A DNA stretch of 64,000 nt from JBAYIE01 sp965279165 (GCA_965279165.1 OZ257140.1:186001-250000), one strand, 5' to 3'; shown: positions 45,775 through 55,740, counted from the stretch's first letter. The notes: generated from the letters alone by a model not told the origin. Translations and numbers: made by a program.

Positions 45775-48582
45775 TTAGTCTTGAATAAATATTTTTCTTG
45801 TATCCACTTTTCCTTCTGATTTAATCTGCAAGAAATAAATTCCGGCTTGGAGATTTTGTGTTTCCATTTTATACCCATCCTGTGTTTTCGTAAAGTCACT
45901 TGAAGAGCGAACACATTTTCCGGAAATATCATACAGATCCATCCGAATTTCTTTTTGCCAACCGTTCGGGTTTCGGATAAACAATTTATCTGTTGCAGGA
46001 TTAGGGAACACTTCCAAATATTGGAAAGCATCTTCCACATCATTCACCGATACCGGGGTAATAACCGGTTGGGTTAACTTGGTACTTGTATACAATCTGT
46101 ATTCGGCAGGTTTTAAAAGAATGGCGGTATCGATAGCCTGTACAAACAATGAATCACCTGTAAAATATTCATACCACCAACCACTTTGTAAGAATTGGGG
46201 TTTCTGCGAATTGTTTGATACACCCAGATTGGCAATGGTCATTATTTTAACGCTCGAATCATTTAAGCGAATGGTTTTGTAATTGCCTGTTAGGGTATGG
46301 CTGAAATCTTTGGTATCAAATCCGGAAGTATGGATACGTATATCCATCATAGCGCGGTAAACATCGTGCAAACGTCGGCGATTGGGGTTTTGCATATAAT
46401 CCCATTTAATTGGCTTGTTTGCTAACCTGCATGCATCGCTAATTGTTCCGTTCGGACAATAATTAATAGAATAATCGTAACCCAGTTCACCAAATTGCCA
46501 TATCATTTTTGGACCGGGAACACTAAAATATACCACTGCAGCTGCTTCATTTCTGGAAAGTGCGGTATTGGTATCTTTTGCATTATAAGTGGAATTGCTG
46601 TATCCGAAATTTACATTTTTATATTGCAAACGTTCTTCGTCGTGGCTTTCCATATAAACCACCAGGTTAGGATCTGCCCAACCAAATTGTTTGTAGGACG
46701 AACCGTTTAAATCGCTTGAGTAACCCATGGTTGCCTGGTTATATTGGTAATTCATATTCCCCCAGAGCATGAAACCATAATTGGATAGAATGGTTTGTTC
46801 TTGGTTATCGGCAAAGTGTTCGAGAATCATATAACAATCGCTGCATGTGGGTTTGAATACATCATATATTCGTTTCCATATAGCAACCCGGGAAGGATCG
46901 TAAGCGCCCATGGCAGCAACATCGCTACCGGTATATTTTTGGGTAAATCCTTTGGATAAATCGAATCGGAATCCATCCATTTTAAATTCCCTTACCCAAT
47001 ATTGAATTACGGTATCAACCAAAGCTTTTGTATAAGGACTTTCGTGGTTAAAATCGTATCCTACGTTAAACGGATGGGTAGGGTCGACATTAAACCATGG
47101 GCTATTGGAAGCAGGTTTACCGGTAGAGGCATCAAAATACATTCTTGCAAATGTGCTCTGACCAAAATTGTGATTAAGCACCATATCAAAAACAACTGCC
47201 ATTCCACGTTTATGGCATTCATCCACCAATAATTTTAATTTATCTTTTGGACCGTAATACTTATCCGGAGCAAAATAAAACACAGTGTTATAACCCCAAC
47301 TTTCATTTCCTTCAAATTCGTTAACCGGCATTAACTCTATTGCATTGATTCCTAATTTCTGCAAATAATTCAAGGTATCGATAATGGATTGATAATCGTG
47401 TTTTGAAGTAAAATCGCGTACCAAAAGTTCATAAATATGTAATTTGGTTTTGGCAGGCTTTACAAAACCAGCTGCATATTGCCAGTTGTATGGTATTTGA
47501 GCTGTTTGAAACACGGAAACATATTCGGTAGTTTTTCCAACAGGATAACCAATTAAGTTGGGATAAACGGATGAAGGAATTAAGTGGTCGTTATAAGGAT
47601 CCAATAATTTATCGGCATAAGGATCTGCAACTTTTAATTGCGTTTGATCGATGAGGTATTGAAAACGGTATTCTTTCCCGGGGATTAATGAACGCAAGGT
47701 TATCCAATAACGTAATCCATCCGGGGTTTTGATCATATCAAAAGCGGTATCCGTTTTCCAATCCGAGAAATCCCCAATTGCATACACAAAACTTTTATAA
47801 GGGGCAAATAATTGCAAAATAACGGTAGAATCGTTGATGTAATTAATGCCATCTACTACACCTTGGGGTGCATTTTGTATACGAACATTTCGAACCACAT
47901 AATTAACCGAATCGGTATATGTTTTAGTTTGATACGTGGCAACAATGCGGGCGTTATAATTATTAATATCTGTAACTTTCTGGCTATACGACAAGATACT
48001 ATCCATGGTTTCTTCTTTGACCAAAGAATCATTCAGAAATAGTTTGAGGTTAGCTTTCGCCGAAGTAACCGCATAAATCTTTATGCTATCGGCTATATTT
48101 ATAATATTACTTTTATTGACCGGATTTTGAAACTGAATTTGAAACTCTCCGGTACTTATGGGGACAAAAATATCCGAGCCATCGGTATTTCTTCCAACCA
48201 AAGATCCGTTTTGGTTGCGAAATACGAATGCTAATTTTAGAATTTTTTCTGTTGAAGGAACACCATAAAAGGAAAGGATATTATAGGAAAGGGTGAACTT
48301 ATTATTTCCAATAGAAGTCATTTTAACTTTGGTATCATCGGTACCCCAGTTACCTTGTACATACTTCCAATCGGAAGGCGTTGAACTTTTATCTGTAATC
48401 ACACCTGTATGCGCATACACAACAGATTGACCTGCCAATTCGCCATTACCCAATACCGCATCAAATGTGATGGTAATATTATCCGTTCTACTTGCAAAAG
48501 CAGGAGACATAACAACAACTTGTGCAGAAGAAGAAATGCAGGTAATTAAGAAAATGGGAAGTAGTATTTTTTGGATCAACAT
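45775..48582 (-). CDS. Secreted GH13 alpha-amylase with T9SS tail
   Basis: A 935-residue secreted enzyme and first gene of the operon. Domain order: signal peptide (to ~20), an N-terminal beta domain (~22-235), a CBM48-like domain with 'VYAIGDFSDWK' (~265-345), the GH13 barrel (~375-820) and a T9SS sorting domain (~855-935, 'LEVFPNPATDK' to 'RKIFIQD'). The GH13 catalytic residues are visible: Asp in 'DGFRFDLSKG' (~540), Glu in 'ILEHFAD' (~587) and Asp in 'ESHDEER' (~647). It should cut alpha-1,4-glucan at the cell surface and feed SusC/SusD. Confidence 0.93.
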   Translation of the reverse strand: MLIQKILLPIFLITCISSSAQVVVMSPAFASRTDNITITFDAVLGNGELAGQSVVYAHTGVITDKSSTPSDWKYVQGNWGTDDTKVKMTSIGNNKFTLSYNILSFYGVPSTEKILKLAFVFRNQNGSLVGRNTDGSDIFVPISTGEFQIQFQNPVNKSNIINIADSIKIYAVTSAKANLKLFLNDSLVKEETMDSILSYSQKVTDINNYNARIVATYQTKTYTDSVNYVVRNVRIQNAPQGVVDGINYINDSTVILQLFAPYKSFVYAIGDFSDWKTDTAFDMIKTPDGLRYWITLRSLIPGKEYRFQYLIDQTQLKVADPYADKLLDPYNDHLIPSSVYPNLIGYPVGKTTEYVSVFQTAQIPYNWQYAAGFVKPAKTKLHIYELLVRDFTSKHDYQSIIDTLNYLQKLGINAIELMPVNEFEGNESWGYNTVFYFAPDKYYGPKDKLKLLVDECHKRGMAVVFDMVLNHNFGQSTFARMYFDASTGKPASNSPWFNVDPTHPFNVGYDFNHESPYTKALVDTVIQYWVREFKMDGFRFDLSKGFTQKYTGSDVAAMGAYDPSRVAIWKRIYDVFKPTCSDCYMILEHFADNQEQTILSNYGFMLWGNMNYQYNQATMGYSSDLNGSSYKQFGWADPNLVVYMESHDEERLQYKNVNFGYSNSTYNAKDTNTALSRNEAAAVVYFSVPGPKMIWQFGELGYDYSINYCPNGTISDACRLANKPIKWDYMQNPNRRRLHDVYRAMMDIRIHTSGFDTKDFSHTLTGNYKTIRLNDSSVKIMTIANLGVSNNSQKPQFLQSGWWYEYFTGDSLFVQAIDTAILLKPAEYRLYTSTKLTQPVITPVSVNDVEDAFQYLEVFPNPATDKLFIRNPNGWQKEIRMDLYDISGKCVRSSSDFTKTQDGYKMETQNLQAGIYFLQIKSEGKVDTRKIFIQD

Positions 48583-48590
48583 AATTAACT

Positions 48591-48610
48591 TAACGTATTT
48601 TGTACACTTA
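48591..48610. promoter_or_regulatory. Putative operator A1 of the glucan locus
   Basis: aacgta-ttttg-tacact (48592-48608) matches the five-site palindrome AnTGTA-N5-TACACT with one weak half. It lies 10 bp before the amylase start codon, in the shared region between the two divergent units. Confidence 0.55.
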
Positions 48611-48636
48611 CTTGAGTATGCGAGATAAAAAAAAGA

Positions 48637-48655
48637 AAGTGTATTTCCTACACTT
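48637..48655. promoter_or_regulatory. Putative operator A2 of the glucan locus
   Basis: aagtgta-tttcc-tacactt is a perfect palindrome with 7-bp arms, the best of the five related sites. Its centre is 46 bp from that of A1. It lies immediately upstream of the -33 box of the rightward promoter. Confidence 0.7.
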
Positions 48656-48656
48656 A

Positions 48657-48689
48657 TTTGCTTTTTATATTTTTTTTACTTTATATTTG
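48657..48689 (+). promoter_or_regulatory. Promoter of the four-repeat T9SS gene
   Basis: TTTG (48657-48660) and TATATTTG (48682-48689), with 21-bp spacing, make a textbook Bacteroidota promoter. The ATG follows 23 bp later. Operator A2 abuts the -33 box. Confidence 0.75.
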
Positions 48690-48712
48690 AGTATTCTATT
48701 TATTATCAAATT

Positions 48713-50431
48713 ATGAAAAAACTATTACTTATTACAGCATCACTTGCTTTTTTTAGCGGTGTGTATGCGAAGAAGGTTAAATTCCAAGTGGATATGACCG
48801 GAAAAACTGTGGATTCTACTGGGGTTCACATTGCAGGTGATTTTCAAGCAGCAGCCGGAGTTTCGGGAGGCGATTGGCAACCCGACAAAACGGTATTGAC
48901 CAATGGTGGAAGCGGAAATATTTATTCGGTTATGGTAGATATTCCTGCACATACCTTTTACAGGTTCAAATTTATCAATGGAAACTCATGGAGCAAAGTT
49001 GAGTCGGTACCAGCCTTAAATCAAAAAGGCCATACCAACAATGGCAATTCAGACGACAACCGTTGGTGGTATATCGATTCGATTGCAAATGACACATCGG
49101 TATTACCTGCTATTATGTATGGAGGAGAAGCACCGGCAAGCAAAGTTGCCATTCGTTTTGCAGTAGATATGCAAAAAGAAGTTTCGGTAAGTGCAAATGG
49201 TGTTCACATTGCTGGAAGTTTACAAGGATGGGATCCGGCAAAAACTTCTATGGCAAACCTGTACAATACCAATAAAATTTACGAATGGATTGGTTATTTA
49301 GACACAGGAAATTACGAATACAAGTTTGTAAATGGAAATGGCTGGAATTCGCCAAATGCTCCTGAGAATATACCAAGTGGTTGTGTAGTTAATGGCAACC
49401 GTGGTATATCGGCAACTGCTCATACAGCAGCTGCTAAGGTGTGTTTCGGATCTTGTACTGCTTGTCCTGCTGCTCCACTCCCACGTTATTTTGCAACCTT
49501 TGTTATAGATATGGCAAACTCCAATTGTGATGGTGGATTTGATTCGGTATCGGTTGCAGGTGGCCGTACAGAATTAACCAACTGGGGTTCCGGTGTTAAA
49601 TTGATGGCTGTACCAACTACAACTTTCTATGCAGGAATTATCCAATTGGATTCGGGCGAGGTGAACTTTAAATTCCGTTACCATAAAAATGGAACTACCA
49701 ACTGGGAAGGTGGCGATAACCGTATCTGGAATTTAAGTGCAGATGATACCATGGATTTACATTGTTTCGGAACCCGCGCAGCTTGCGTTACAAAGCCGGC
49801 TCCTTCTAATATTACTTTTAAAGTAGATTTATCGAATGAAACTCCTGATGCCCAAGGACGCATTTATGTAATGGGTACATTCCAAACACCAAACTGGAAA
49901 GAAGGTGCATTGCGTATGTTACCGGTTAGCGGTCAACCTGGTGTTTACTCTATGACAGTTAATAATGTTTGTCCAGGAACCTTTAATTACAAATTTGCCA
50001 ATGGCGATTCGTCGTTAGATGCAAGCGGAGAAAACTTCCCTGATACTACCGATCGCGGTTGTGTAGAACCAAGTGGCGTTGGCGGATTTAACCGTGTATA
50101 TACTCGTACTTCAGCAAATGCTGTAACTTTATCTTATGTGTTTAACACATGCCAGGTAAGTAATTCAGCTGTACAGGAAATGGCTGCATTAAATCAGTCT
50201 ATCGGATTGTATCCAAATCCAATGAAAGAATATGCAGTTGTTACCTTAAACAATGGAAGCAACCTAAAAACTATCGACATTTTAGATATTACCGGAAAAA
50301 CTATTCGTAGTTATAATGATATTAACCTTACAGCAGTTAAAGTAGAAAAAGAAAATCTGAAAGGATTATACTTTATCAAGGTGAAAGACATTCAAGACAG
50401 AGTTGGCATTGTAAAACTCATCGTTGAATAA
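48713..50431 (+). CDS. Four-repeat T9SS protein, probable glucan-binding
   Basis: A 572-residue secreted protein. After the signal peptide it has four similar beta-sandwich repeats starting near residues 22, 144, 259 and 366. Each begins with 'F.VDM'-like strands followed by '(V/I)(H/Y)(I/V).G.(F/L)Q', and repeats 1, 2 and 4 have a 'Y.FKF.NG'-type strand. A T9SS sorting domain begins near residue 496 ('IGLYPNPMKEY'). No catalytic motif is seen. The repeats resemble SusE/CBM-like starch-binding modules. It shares its control region with the amylase operon, which supports a starch-binding role. Confidence 0.78.
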   Translation: MKKLLLITASLAFFSGVYAKKVKFQVDMTGKTVDSTGVHIAGDFQAAAGVSGGDWQPDKTVLTNGGSGNIYSVMVDIPAHTFYRFKFINGNSWSKVESVPALNQKGHTNNGNSDDNRWWYIDSIANDTSVLPAIMYGGEAPASKVAIRFAVDMQKEVSVSANGVHIAGSLQGWDPAKTSMANLYNTNKIYEWIGYLDTGNYEYKFVNGNGWNSPNAPENIPSGCVVNGNRGISATAHTAAAKVCFGSCTACPAAPLPRYFATFVIDMANSNCDGGFDSVSVAGGRTELTNWGSGVKLMAVPTTTFYAGIIQLDSGEVNFKFRYHKNGTTNWEGGDNRIWNLSADDTMDLHCFGTRAACVTKPAPSNITFKVDLSNETPDAQGRIYVMGTFQTPNWKEGALRMLPVSGQPGVYSMTVNNVCPGTFNYKFANGDSSLDASGENFPDTTDRGCVEPSGVGGFNRVYTRTSANAVTLSYVFNTCQVSNSAVQEMAALNQSIGLYPNPMKEYAVVTLNNGSNLKTIDILDITGKTIRSYNDINLTAVKVEKENLKGLYFIKVKDIQDRVGIVKLIVE

Positions 50432-50452
50432 TTGGTAAGTTAAGTAGGCAAG

Positions 50453-50480
50453 AAGGCTCCCGATGGGAGCCTTTTTGTTT
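50453..50480 (+). terminator. Rho-independent terminator
   Basis: aggctccc-gat-gggagcct forms a perfect 8-bp stem followed by a T-rich run. It ends the four-repeat T9SS gene. Confidence 0.92.
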
Positions 50481-50562
50481 TTATACCTTTTTCATTCGGA
50501 ACTTTTATCGCTTTCGGCATATCCTATAGAATGCATTATTAATACTGATTTTTATTTTATAT

Positions 50563-50582
50563 AATTGTACAACATACACTAA
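50563..50582. promoter_or_regulatory. Putative operator B, upstream of the GH31 gene
   Basis: attgta-caaca-tacact (50564-50580) matches the AnTGTA-N5-TACACT palindrome, with one mismatch between the arms. It lies 12 bp before the GH31 ATG. The run 'tacactaag' is identical at operator C. Confidence 0.6.
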
Positions 50583-50592
50583 GTTAATTAGC

Positions 50593-53043
50593 ATGAAAAA
50601 AATAGTACTGTTTGTTTGCCTTGCAATTGTGGTTATACCTGGATTTGCACAGAAATTAAATCAAAGTTTAGGTAAACTATCCAAACTAAACCAGGATGTA
50701 AACGGAGGGGTAATCACAACTGAAAATGGCAATATCCAGATACAGGTATTTTCTCCCACTACGATTAGGTTACAAATCAGCAAATCAAATCCATTTCAAT
50801 CTTTTAGTTATGCGGTTATAGCAACACCAACTAGTGGCATACATCGATGGAAAGAAGATGCGAATGCATGGACATTGGAAACCGATTCGTGTAAACTTAT
50901 CATTTCGAAAAATCCGGTACGATTTGGTTTTTATAATGCCAAAGGTGAATTATTAAATGAAGATGAACCGGCATTTGGAACCGGATGGATAGGAGAAGAA
51001 GTAACCACCTACAAAAAAATGCAAGATGGGGAACGATTTATAGGCTTAGGTGAAAAGACCGGTAACCTTGACAGACGTGGAGAAGGATACACCAACTGGA
51101 ATACTGATTTTTTTGCTTACCCCTCTAACGGTGATCCTATTTATGCTACCATTCCTTTTTATATTGGAATTCATCATCAAAGGGTATATGGTTTATTTTT
51201 AGACAATACGTATAAAACCCATTTCAATTTCGGTGCATCCAATAACCGTTTCAGTTCTTTTACTGCCGAAGATGGCGAAATGAATTATTATTTAATAGGA
51301 AACAGTTCGGTAGCAGGAATAATAAAAAGCTATACTGAATTAACCGGACGAATGGAAATGCCAAGCTTATGGAGTATAGGATTTCAGCAATGCAGATACA
51401 GTTACTATCCGGAAGCGGAAGTAATCGGATTGGCAAAAACGTTCCGTGAAAAGAAGATTCCTGCAGATGTAATTTATTTTGATATTCATTATATGGATCA
51501 ATATAAAATTTTCACCTGGAATAAAGACAGATTTCCGCAACCTAAGAAGATGCTCGATGAGTTAGAAGGTATGGGTTTTAAAAATGTAGTAATTGTTGAT
51601 CCCGGAATCAAGGTAGAAGATGGATACTCGGCTTATGAAGAAGGAAAATCGAAAGATATGTTTATTAAATACCCTGACGGAACCAATTATACCGGACAGG
51701 TTTGGCCCGGCTGGTGTCATTTTCCAGATTTCACAAAAGAAAGTACACGTAAATGGTGGGGTAATAGTTTTTCTGGATATATAGCAGATGGTATTGACGG
51801 ATTTTGGAACGACATGAACGAACCGGCAACCTGGGGACAACGTTTTCCGGATTTGGTTGAAGCAGATTTTGACGGCAGAAAAGCTTCGCATCGGGAATGG
51901 CATAATGTATATGGCATGCAAATGGCAAGAAGCACATTTGAAGGAAGTAAGATACTTTTAAAAGGCAAACGACCATTTATTTTAACACGTGCAGCCTATT
52001 CGGGTATTCAGCGTTATTCGGCAATATGGACCGGCGATAACCGTCCGGATGACGACCATATGATGGCGGGAATCCGATTGGTAAACAGTTTGGGATTAAG
52101 CGGCGTTGCCAATTCGGGATATGATGTTGGTGGATTTGCAGGAGAAGCATCGAAAGAATTATTTTGTCGCTGGATGCAGATAGGTTCTTTTTGTCCGTTT
52201 TTCAGAAGCCACAAAATGATAGATGCCAAAGACAGTGAACCCTGGAGTTATGGCGAAAAAGTAGAAGAAATTGTTCGTAATTATATTTCCTTGCGATACA
52301 AACTCATGCCTTACCTCTACTCTGCTTTCTATGAAGCCACGCAAACCGGAATGCCTGTAGCGCGTAGCTTGGCAATTAACTATACCCATGATGCTTTGAT
52401 TTACGATTGGAAATACCAAAACCAATATTTGTTTGGTAATGCCATAATGGTTGCCCCTGTTGTGAGTTACAAAGAAATTAATAAGGTATATCTACCTGAA
52501 GGAAATTGGTACAATATGTTTTCCGAACAACCTTATAATGGAAAGCAAGAAATCTATGTGGAAACCCCGATGGAAAGTTTACCTGTTTATGTAAAAAGTG
52601 GAAGTATAATACCGATGCAAAGTGTGGTACAATCAGCAAAGGAAATACCATCAGATACTTTATTTGTTCATATCTACCAAGGTGAATCCAGCGAATCATT
52701 TATTTATTATGAAGATGCAGGAGAAACATATGAATATGAAAAAGGAAAATTCCAAAAACGTGTTATGCGTTATGATGCCGGCAAAAAAGAAGTGGTATTT
52801 GAAAAAGTGGAAGGTAGTTTAACCAGTAAATTCAAAACCATGAAAGTATACTTACATGGTTTTGCTTCCTCGATAAGTTTAAAAGTAAATGGAGGAGCTA
52901 CTACTATTAAGCAAGAAACTTTTTCGATGCTTCCAGGCGTAAGTAAATTTGACCCGATTGGGGCAAGTATTGAGTCTAAGAAAACAGAGATTTTAACCTT
53001 TCATATAAAAAACAGCAGCGATAAAATTACGTTGGGATGGTAA
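50593..53043 (+). CDS. GH31 alpha-glucosidase
   Basis: An 816-residue exported glycoside hydrolase with signal peptide MKKIVLFVCLAIVVIPGFAQ. The N-terminal beta domain leads into the GH31 barrel. The nucleophile is Asp407 in 'GFWNDMNEPATWG', and 'YDVGGFAG' and 'FCPFFRSHKM' match the acid/base and substrate segments. It probably releases glucose from malto-oligosaccharides in the periplasm. It has no T9SS tail. Size and order are like SusB-type partners of Bacteroidota starch loci, but SusB is GH97 and this is GH31. Confidence 0.93.
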   Translation: MKKIVLFVCLAIVVIPGFAQKLNQSLGKLSKLNQDVNGGVITTENGNIQIQVFSPTTIRLQISKSNPFQSFSYAVIATPTSGIHRWKEDANAWTLETDSCKLIISKNPVRFGFYNAKGELLNEDEPAFGTGWIGEEVTTYKKMQDGERFIGLGEKTGNLDRRGEGYTNWNTDFFAYPSNGDPIYATIPFYIGIHHQRVYGLFLDNTYKTHFNFGASNNRFSSFTAEDGEMNYYLIGNSSVAGIIKSYTELTGRMEMPSLWSIGFQQCRYSYYPEAEVIGLAKTFREKKIPADVIYFDIHYMDQYKIFTWNKDRFPQPKKMLDELEGMGFKNVVIVDPGIKVEDGYSAYEEGKSKDMFIKYPDGTNYTGQVWPGWCHFPDFTKESTRKWWGNSFSGYIADGIDGFWNDMNEPATWGQRFPDLVEADFDGRKASHREWHNVYGMQMARSTFEGSKILLKGKRPFILTRAAYSGIQRYSAIWTGDNRPDDDHMMAGIRLVNSLGLSGVANSGYDVGGFAGEASKELFCRWMQIGSFCPFFRSHKMIDAKDSEPWSYGEKVEEIVRNYISLRYKLMPYLYSAFYEATQTGMPVARSLAINYTHDALIYDWKYQNQYLFGNAIMVAPVVSYKEINKVYLPEGNWYNMFSEQPYNGKQEIYVETPMESLPVYVKSGSIIPMQSVVQSAKEIPSDTLFVHIYQGESSESFIYYEDAGETYEYEKGKFQKRVMRYDAGKKEVVFEKVEGSLTSKFKTMKVYLHGFASSISLKVNGGATTIKQETFSMLPGVSKFDPIGASIESKKTEILTFHIKNSSDKITLGW

Positions 53044-53067
53044 TTCCGAATTAACTAAAATTGCTGT

Positions 53068-53532
53068 ATGCAAAACGAGCAGCATACTTTTCCGGTAGCT
53101 TTAACTTTACGTATTGATTGGAGTGAGATGGATGAATTCCGTCACGTAAACAATGTAATGTTTATGAAATATATTCAATCAGCAAGGGTTAACTATTGGC
53201 AAAAGGCAGGCATATACGATCTTTTCACATCCGACAAAAAAGGACCAATGGTTTTATCGTTAACATGCCGTTTTTTAAAGCCTTTATATTTCCCGGGAAC
53301 GGTAACCATCAAAACCAGTACGGCTTCGATGCACCAAACCAGTTTTCATCTGGTTCACCAGCTATTTAATGAAGCAAATGAATGTGTAGCAGAAGCTACC
53401 GATATTTTGGTTATGTATGATTTTACTACCAATCACAAGTTGATTATACCGGAAGGAATCAGAAGCAATATTGAAAAGCTTGAAAACCGAACCTTTACGG
53501 CTTCAAATGAAAGTCGACCAAATCCTTCATAG
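53068..53532 (+). CDS. Acyl-CoA thioesterase, 4HBT family
   Basis: A 154-residue hotdog-fold protein. The active-site region is 'DWSEMDEFRHVNNVMFMKYI' (~15-34), with the family's D...GHVNN-like segment in which the Gly before HVNN is Arg. It then has 'LTCRFLKPLYFPGTVTIKT'. It hydrolyses an unknown acyl-CoA. It follows the GH31 gene by 24 bp and overlaps the convergent kinase-like gene by 38 bp, so it is probably unrelated to glucan use. Confidence 0.85.
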   Translation: MQNEQHTFPVALTLRIDWSEMDEFRHVNNVMFMKYIQSARVNYWQKAGIYDLFTSDKKGPMVLSLTCRFLKPLYFPGTVTIKTSTASMHQTSFHLVHQLFNEANECVAEATDILVMYDFTTNHKLIIPEGIRSNIEKLENRTFTASNESRPNPS

Positions 53533-54340
53533 GCGACTGAATTACCTTCCCCATTTTCATGTCGTAGCTGTCGGCAACTTCTTCTAGTATATCTTTAAAA
53601 ATAAATCCAACGGAACCGATGCAATTGAAGCTATAATTTTTATAATCCGGATATTTGCTTACGAGGTTTTTAAAAAAATCGCGGAATGAATCCCTTACTT
53701 TATTGCGTATATAAGGATGGGTCACAAACTCATCGGCAAATTTGCAAAAACTCGCCAAATAACGATTTGGAAATTGGGTGGTATAGAGTGTGTGAAAAAT
53801 TTGCTCGTTGTTTTCGATTTGAAAACGTTCTTTAAATCGCTTCTGCAATTCAGGTTCGAGGCGACGGCGCATAAAATCGCGTACAATTTTTTTCCCGATA
53901 TAGGAACCACTCCCTTCATCACCTAGGAGATATCCCAAAGAATCGATATTAACCGAACAATCATTTCCATCATACAAACAACTGTTGGCGCCGGTACCTA
54001 AAATTGCAGCAAATCCTATTTCTTTACCCAATAATGCCCGGGCAGCTGCCAACAAATCATGTCCTACAAAAATTTCTGCAGCAGTTGGAAATGCCCGATT
54101 GAGCGCCTTTCTAACAATATCTTTTTTAGCATCTGTTGAGCAACCTGCTCCATAAAAGAATACTTTAGAAACTTTAGAGGCATCAAATTCGCGGAGCAAA
54201 TTTTCGGATATGGAATAATAAATTGCTTCGGTATCGATAAAATATGGATTGTAACCTATGGTATGAAATTGGTTGCTAACTTTTCCATCGGTTAAGGTCC
54301 AGTCGGTTTTAGTTGATCCGCTATCGGCGATTAGTAACAT
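53495..54340 (-). CDS. BadF/BadG-type ATPase, sugar kinase-like
   Basis: A 281-residue actin/Hsp70-fold protein with the phosphate-1 loop 'IADSGSTKTDWTLTDG' at the N terminus and 'AAILGTGANSCLYDG' (~114-128). It then has 'GYLLGDEGSGSYIGKKIVRD'. This is the BadF/BadG/N-acetylglucosamine-kinase family, whose members phosphorylate sugars. Next to a sugar MFS transporter and alpha-glucan enzymes it could act as a glucokinase, but that is inferred from context. It is co-oriented with the transporter upstream. Confidence 0.82.
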   Translation of the reverse strand: MLLIADSGSTKTDWTLTDGKVSNQFHTIGYNPYFIDTEAIYYSISENLLREFDASKVSKVFFYGAGCSTDAKKDIVRKALNRAFPTAAEIFVGHDLLAAARALLGKEIGFAAILGTGANSCLYDGNDCSVNIDSLGYLLGDEGSGSYIGKKIVRDFMRRRLEPELQKRFKERFQIENNEQIFHTLYTTQFPNRYLASFCKFADEFVTHPYIRNKVRDSFRDFFKNLVSKYPDYKNYSFNCIGSVGFIFKDILEEVADSYDMKMGKVIQSPMKDLVDFHLKP

Positions 54341-54357
54341 ATTTGATGATGGATGTT

Positions 54358-54392
54358 TTAGTGATTAATGATTGGATGATTGGATGATTGGA
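54358..54392. repeat. Octamer array behind the MFS transporter gene
   Basis: Read leftward, the TAA stop is followed at once by three tandem 8-bp units of tccaatca. The array fills most of the gap before the kinase-like gene. Confidence 0.8.
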
Positions 54393-55652
54393 TTAAATTG
54401 ATTCTTTGTGTCCTTTTAGTCCGTAATAAATAATATAAACATAGCAAATAACGGGTAAAATAAATGCAAACTTAAGAGAAGTAGCATCGCTTAATACACC
54501 ATAAAGAAAAGGAACGACAGCACCTCCTACAATGGCAGTACTTAAAATTCCTGAGGCTGCATCGGTGTATTTGCCAAGTCCTTTTACAGCTAAGGTAAAT
54601 ATGGTTGCGAACATCAACGAATTCATCAAACCAACACCTAATATAGTCCACATTGCCAAACTTCCTGTTGTAGCCATAGAAACGAGCACTAAAATGGTTG
54701 ATAAAAAGGCATTAAAAGCCAACACTTTTCCGGGATCATATTTTCGGAGTACAATGGCACCAATGAATCTACCAACCATTGCACCTCCCCAATAAAAAGC
54801 GACATATTTACCTGCTTCTTGCATGGTAAAACCCATCACCGAACTTTCGTGCAAATAACTTGTAATATGGCTACCAATAGCTACTTCCGCTCCTACATAG
54901 GCGAAAATACCTATAGCACCAAGTTGCAAATGTTTATAGCTCCAGGCACTACCTTTATCCTTGCCCTCCAACAATATTTCGCCTTCACCATGACCGATGG
55001 CAGGCAATTTTAGAAAATATAAAATTGCTGTTATAACCAATAAAATTACGCCAATATACAGGTATGGTATTTGGACCGCGCCCACATCAATGGCAGCAAT
55101 ATTGGATATGTCGGTAGGTAAATTGGCAAGGATTAAACTCGCTCCAACAAACGGAGCAACCGTGGTTCCAACCGAATTAAAGGCTTGTGTTAGGGTAAGT
55201 CGGGCTGAGGAAGATTCGGATGGACCTAATACTGCCACATAAGGATTTCCTGCAACCTGCAGCATGGTGATACCGGAAGCAAGGATAAATAATGCAGCCA
55301 AAAATATTTCGTACACTTTACTGGAAGCAGCCGGATAAAATAAAAAGCAACCCAATGCAGCAACAATAAATCCTGTTATCATACCGCCTTTGTATCCAAT
55401 TTTACGGATTATCCATCCGGATGGAATCGACATGATAAAATAAGCACCAAAGAAACATAGGTTTATAAAATTAGCCTGGGCATAATTTAATTGAAATATT
55501 GCCTTCATATAAGGAATGAGTATATCGTTTAGACAGGTAATGAAACCCATCATAAAGAACAATATCATTAAAGAATACAGCGCGAGTGAATAACTTTTGC
55601 TACTATCGTCTATCTTTGCGCGGGTCGAATTTCCGGGAGTGAATCCTGCCAT
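54393..55652 (-). CDS. MFS sugar transporter (FucP/GluP-like)
   Basis: A 419-residue inner-membrane transporter with 12 helices from the major facilitator superfamily. Helix 1 is preceded by a polar start and carries 'FFMMGFITCLNDILIPYMK', and 'VAGNPYVAVLGP' and 'LTLTQAFNSVGTTVAPFVGA' are typical of the FucP/GluP sugar:H+ symporters. It likely takes up glucose or a small sugar released by the alpha-glucosidase. A palindrome shared with the other glucan genes lies in its leader. It is divergent from the second GH13 gene. Confidence 0.88.
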   Translation of the reverse strand: MAGFTPGNSTRAKIDDSSKSYSLALYSLMILFFMMGFITCLNDILIPYMKAIFQLNYAQANFINLCFFGAYFIMSIPSGWIIRKIGYKGGMITGFIVAALGCFLFYPAASSKVYEIFLAALFILASGITMLQVAGNPYVAVLGPSESSSARLTLTQAFNSVGTTVAPFVGASLILANLPTDISNIAAIDVGAVQIPYLYIGVILLVITAILYFLKLPAIGHGEGEILLEGKDKGSAWSYKHLQLGAIGIFAYVGAEVAIGSHITSYLHESSVMGFTMQEAGKYVAFYWGGAMVGRFIGAIVLRKYDPGKVLAFNAFLSTILVLVSMATTGSLAMWTILGVGLMNSLMFATIFTLAVKGLGKYTDAASGILSTAIVGGAVVPFLYGVLSDATSLKFAFILPVICYVYIIYYGLKGHKESI

Positions 55653-55664
55653 AGTTTAATTTAA

Positions 55665-55685
55665 TTAATGTACAATATACACTAA
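55665..55685. promoter_or_regulatory. Putative operator C, between MFS and GH13 genes
   Basis: aatgta-caata-tacact (55667-55683) matches the palindrome. It sits in the 88-bp gap between the divergent transporter and GH13 genes and could control both. Confidence 0.6.
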
Positions 55686-55740
55686 GGTTTTTAAATGTGA
55701 CATATTTTTTCATCTTTGACCTAAAATTAATATCCAAAAT

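Noticed and set aside
50593..53043. SusA/SusB naming for the glucan enzymes
   Set aside because: SusB belongs to GH97 and the amylase here is T9SS-exported with different domains, so the classical symbols would mislead.
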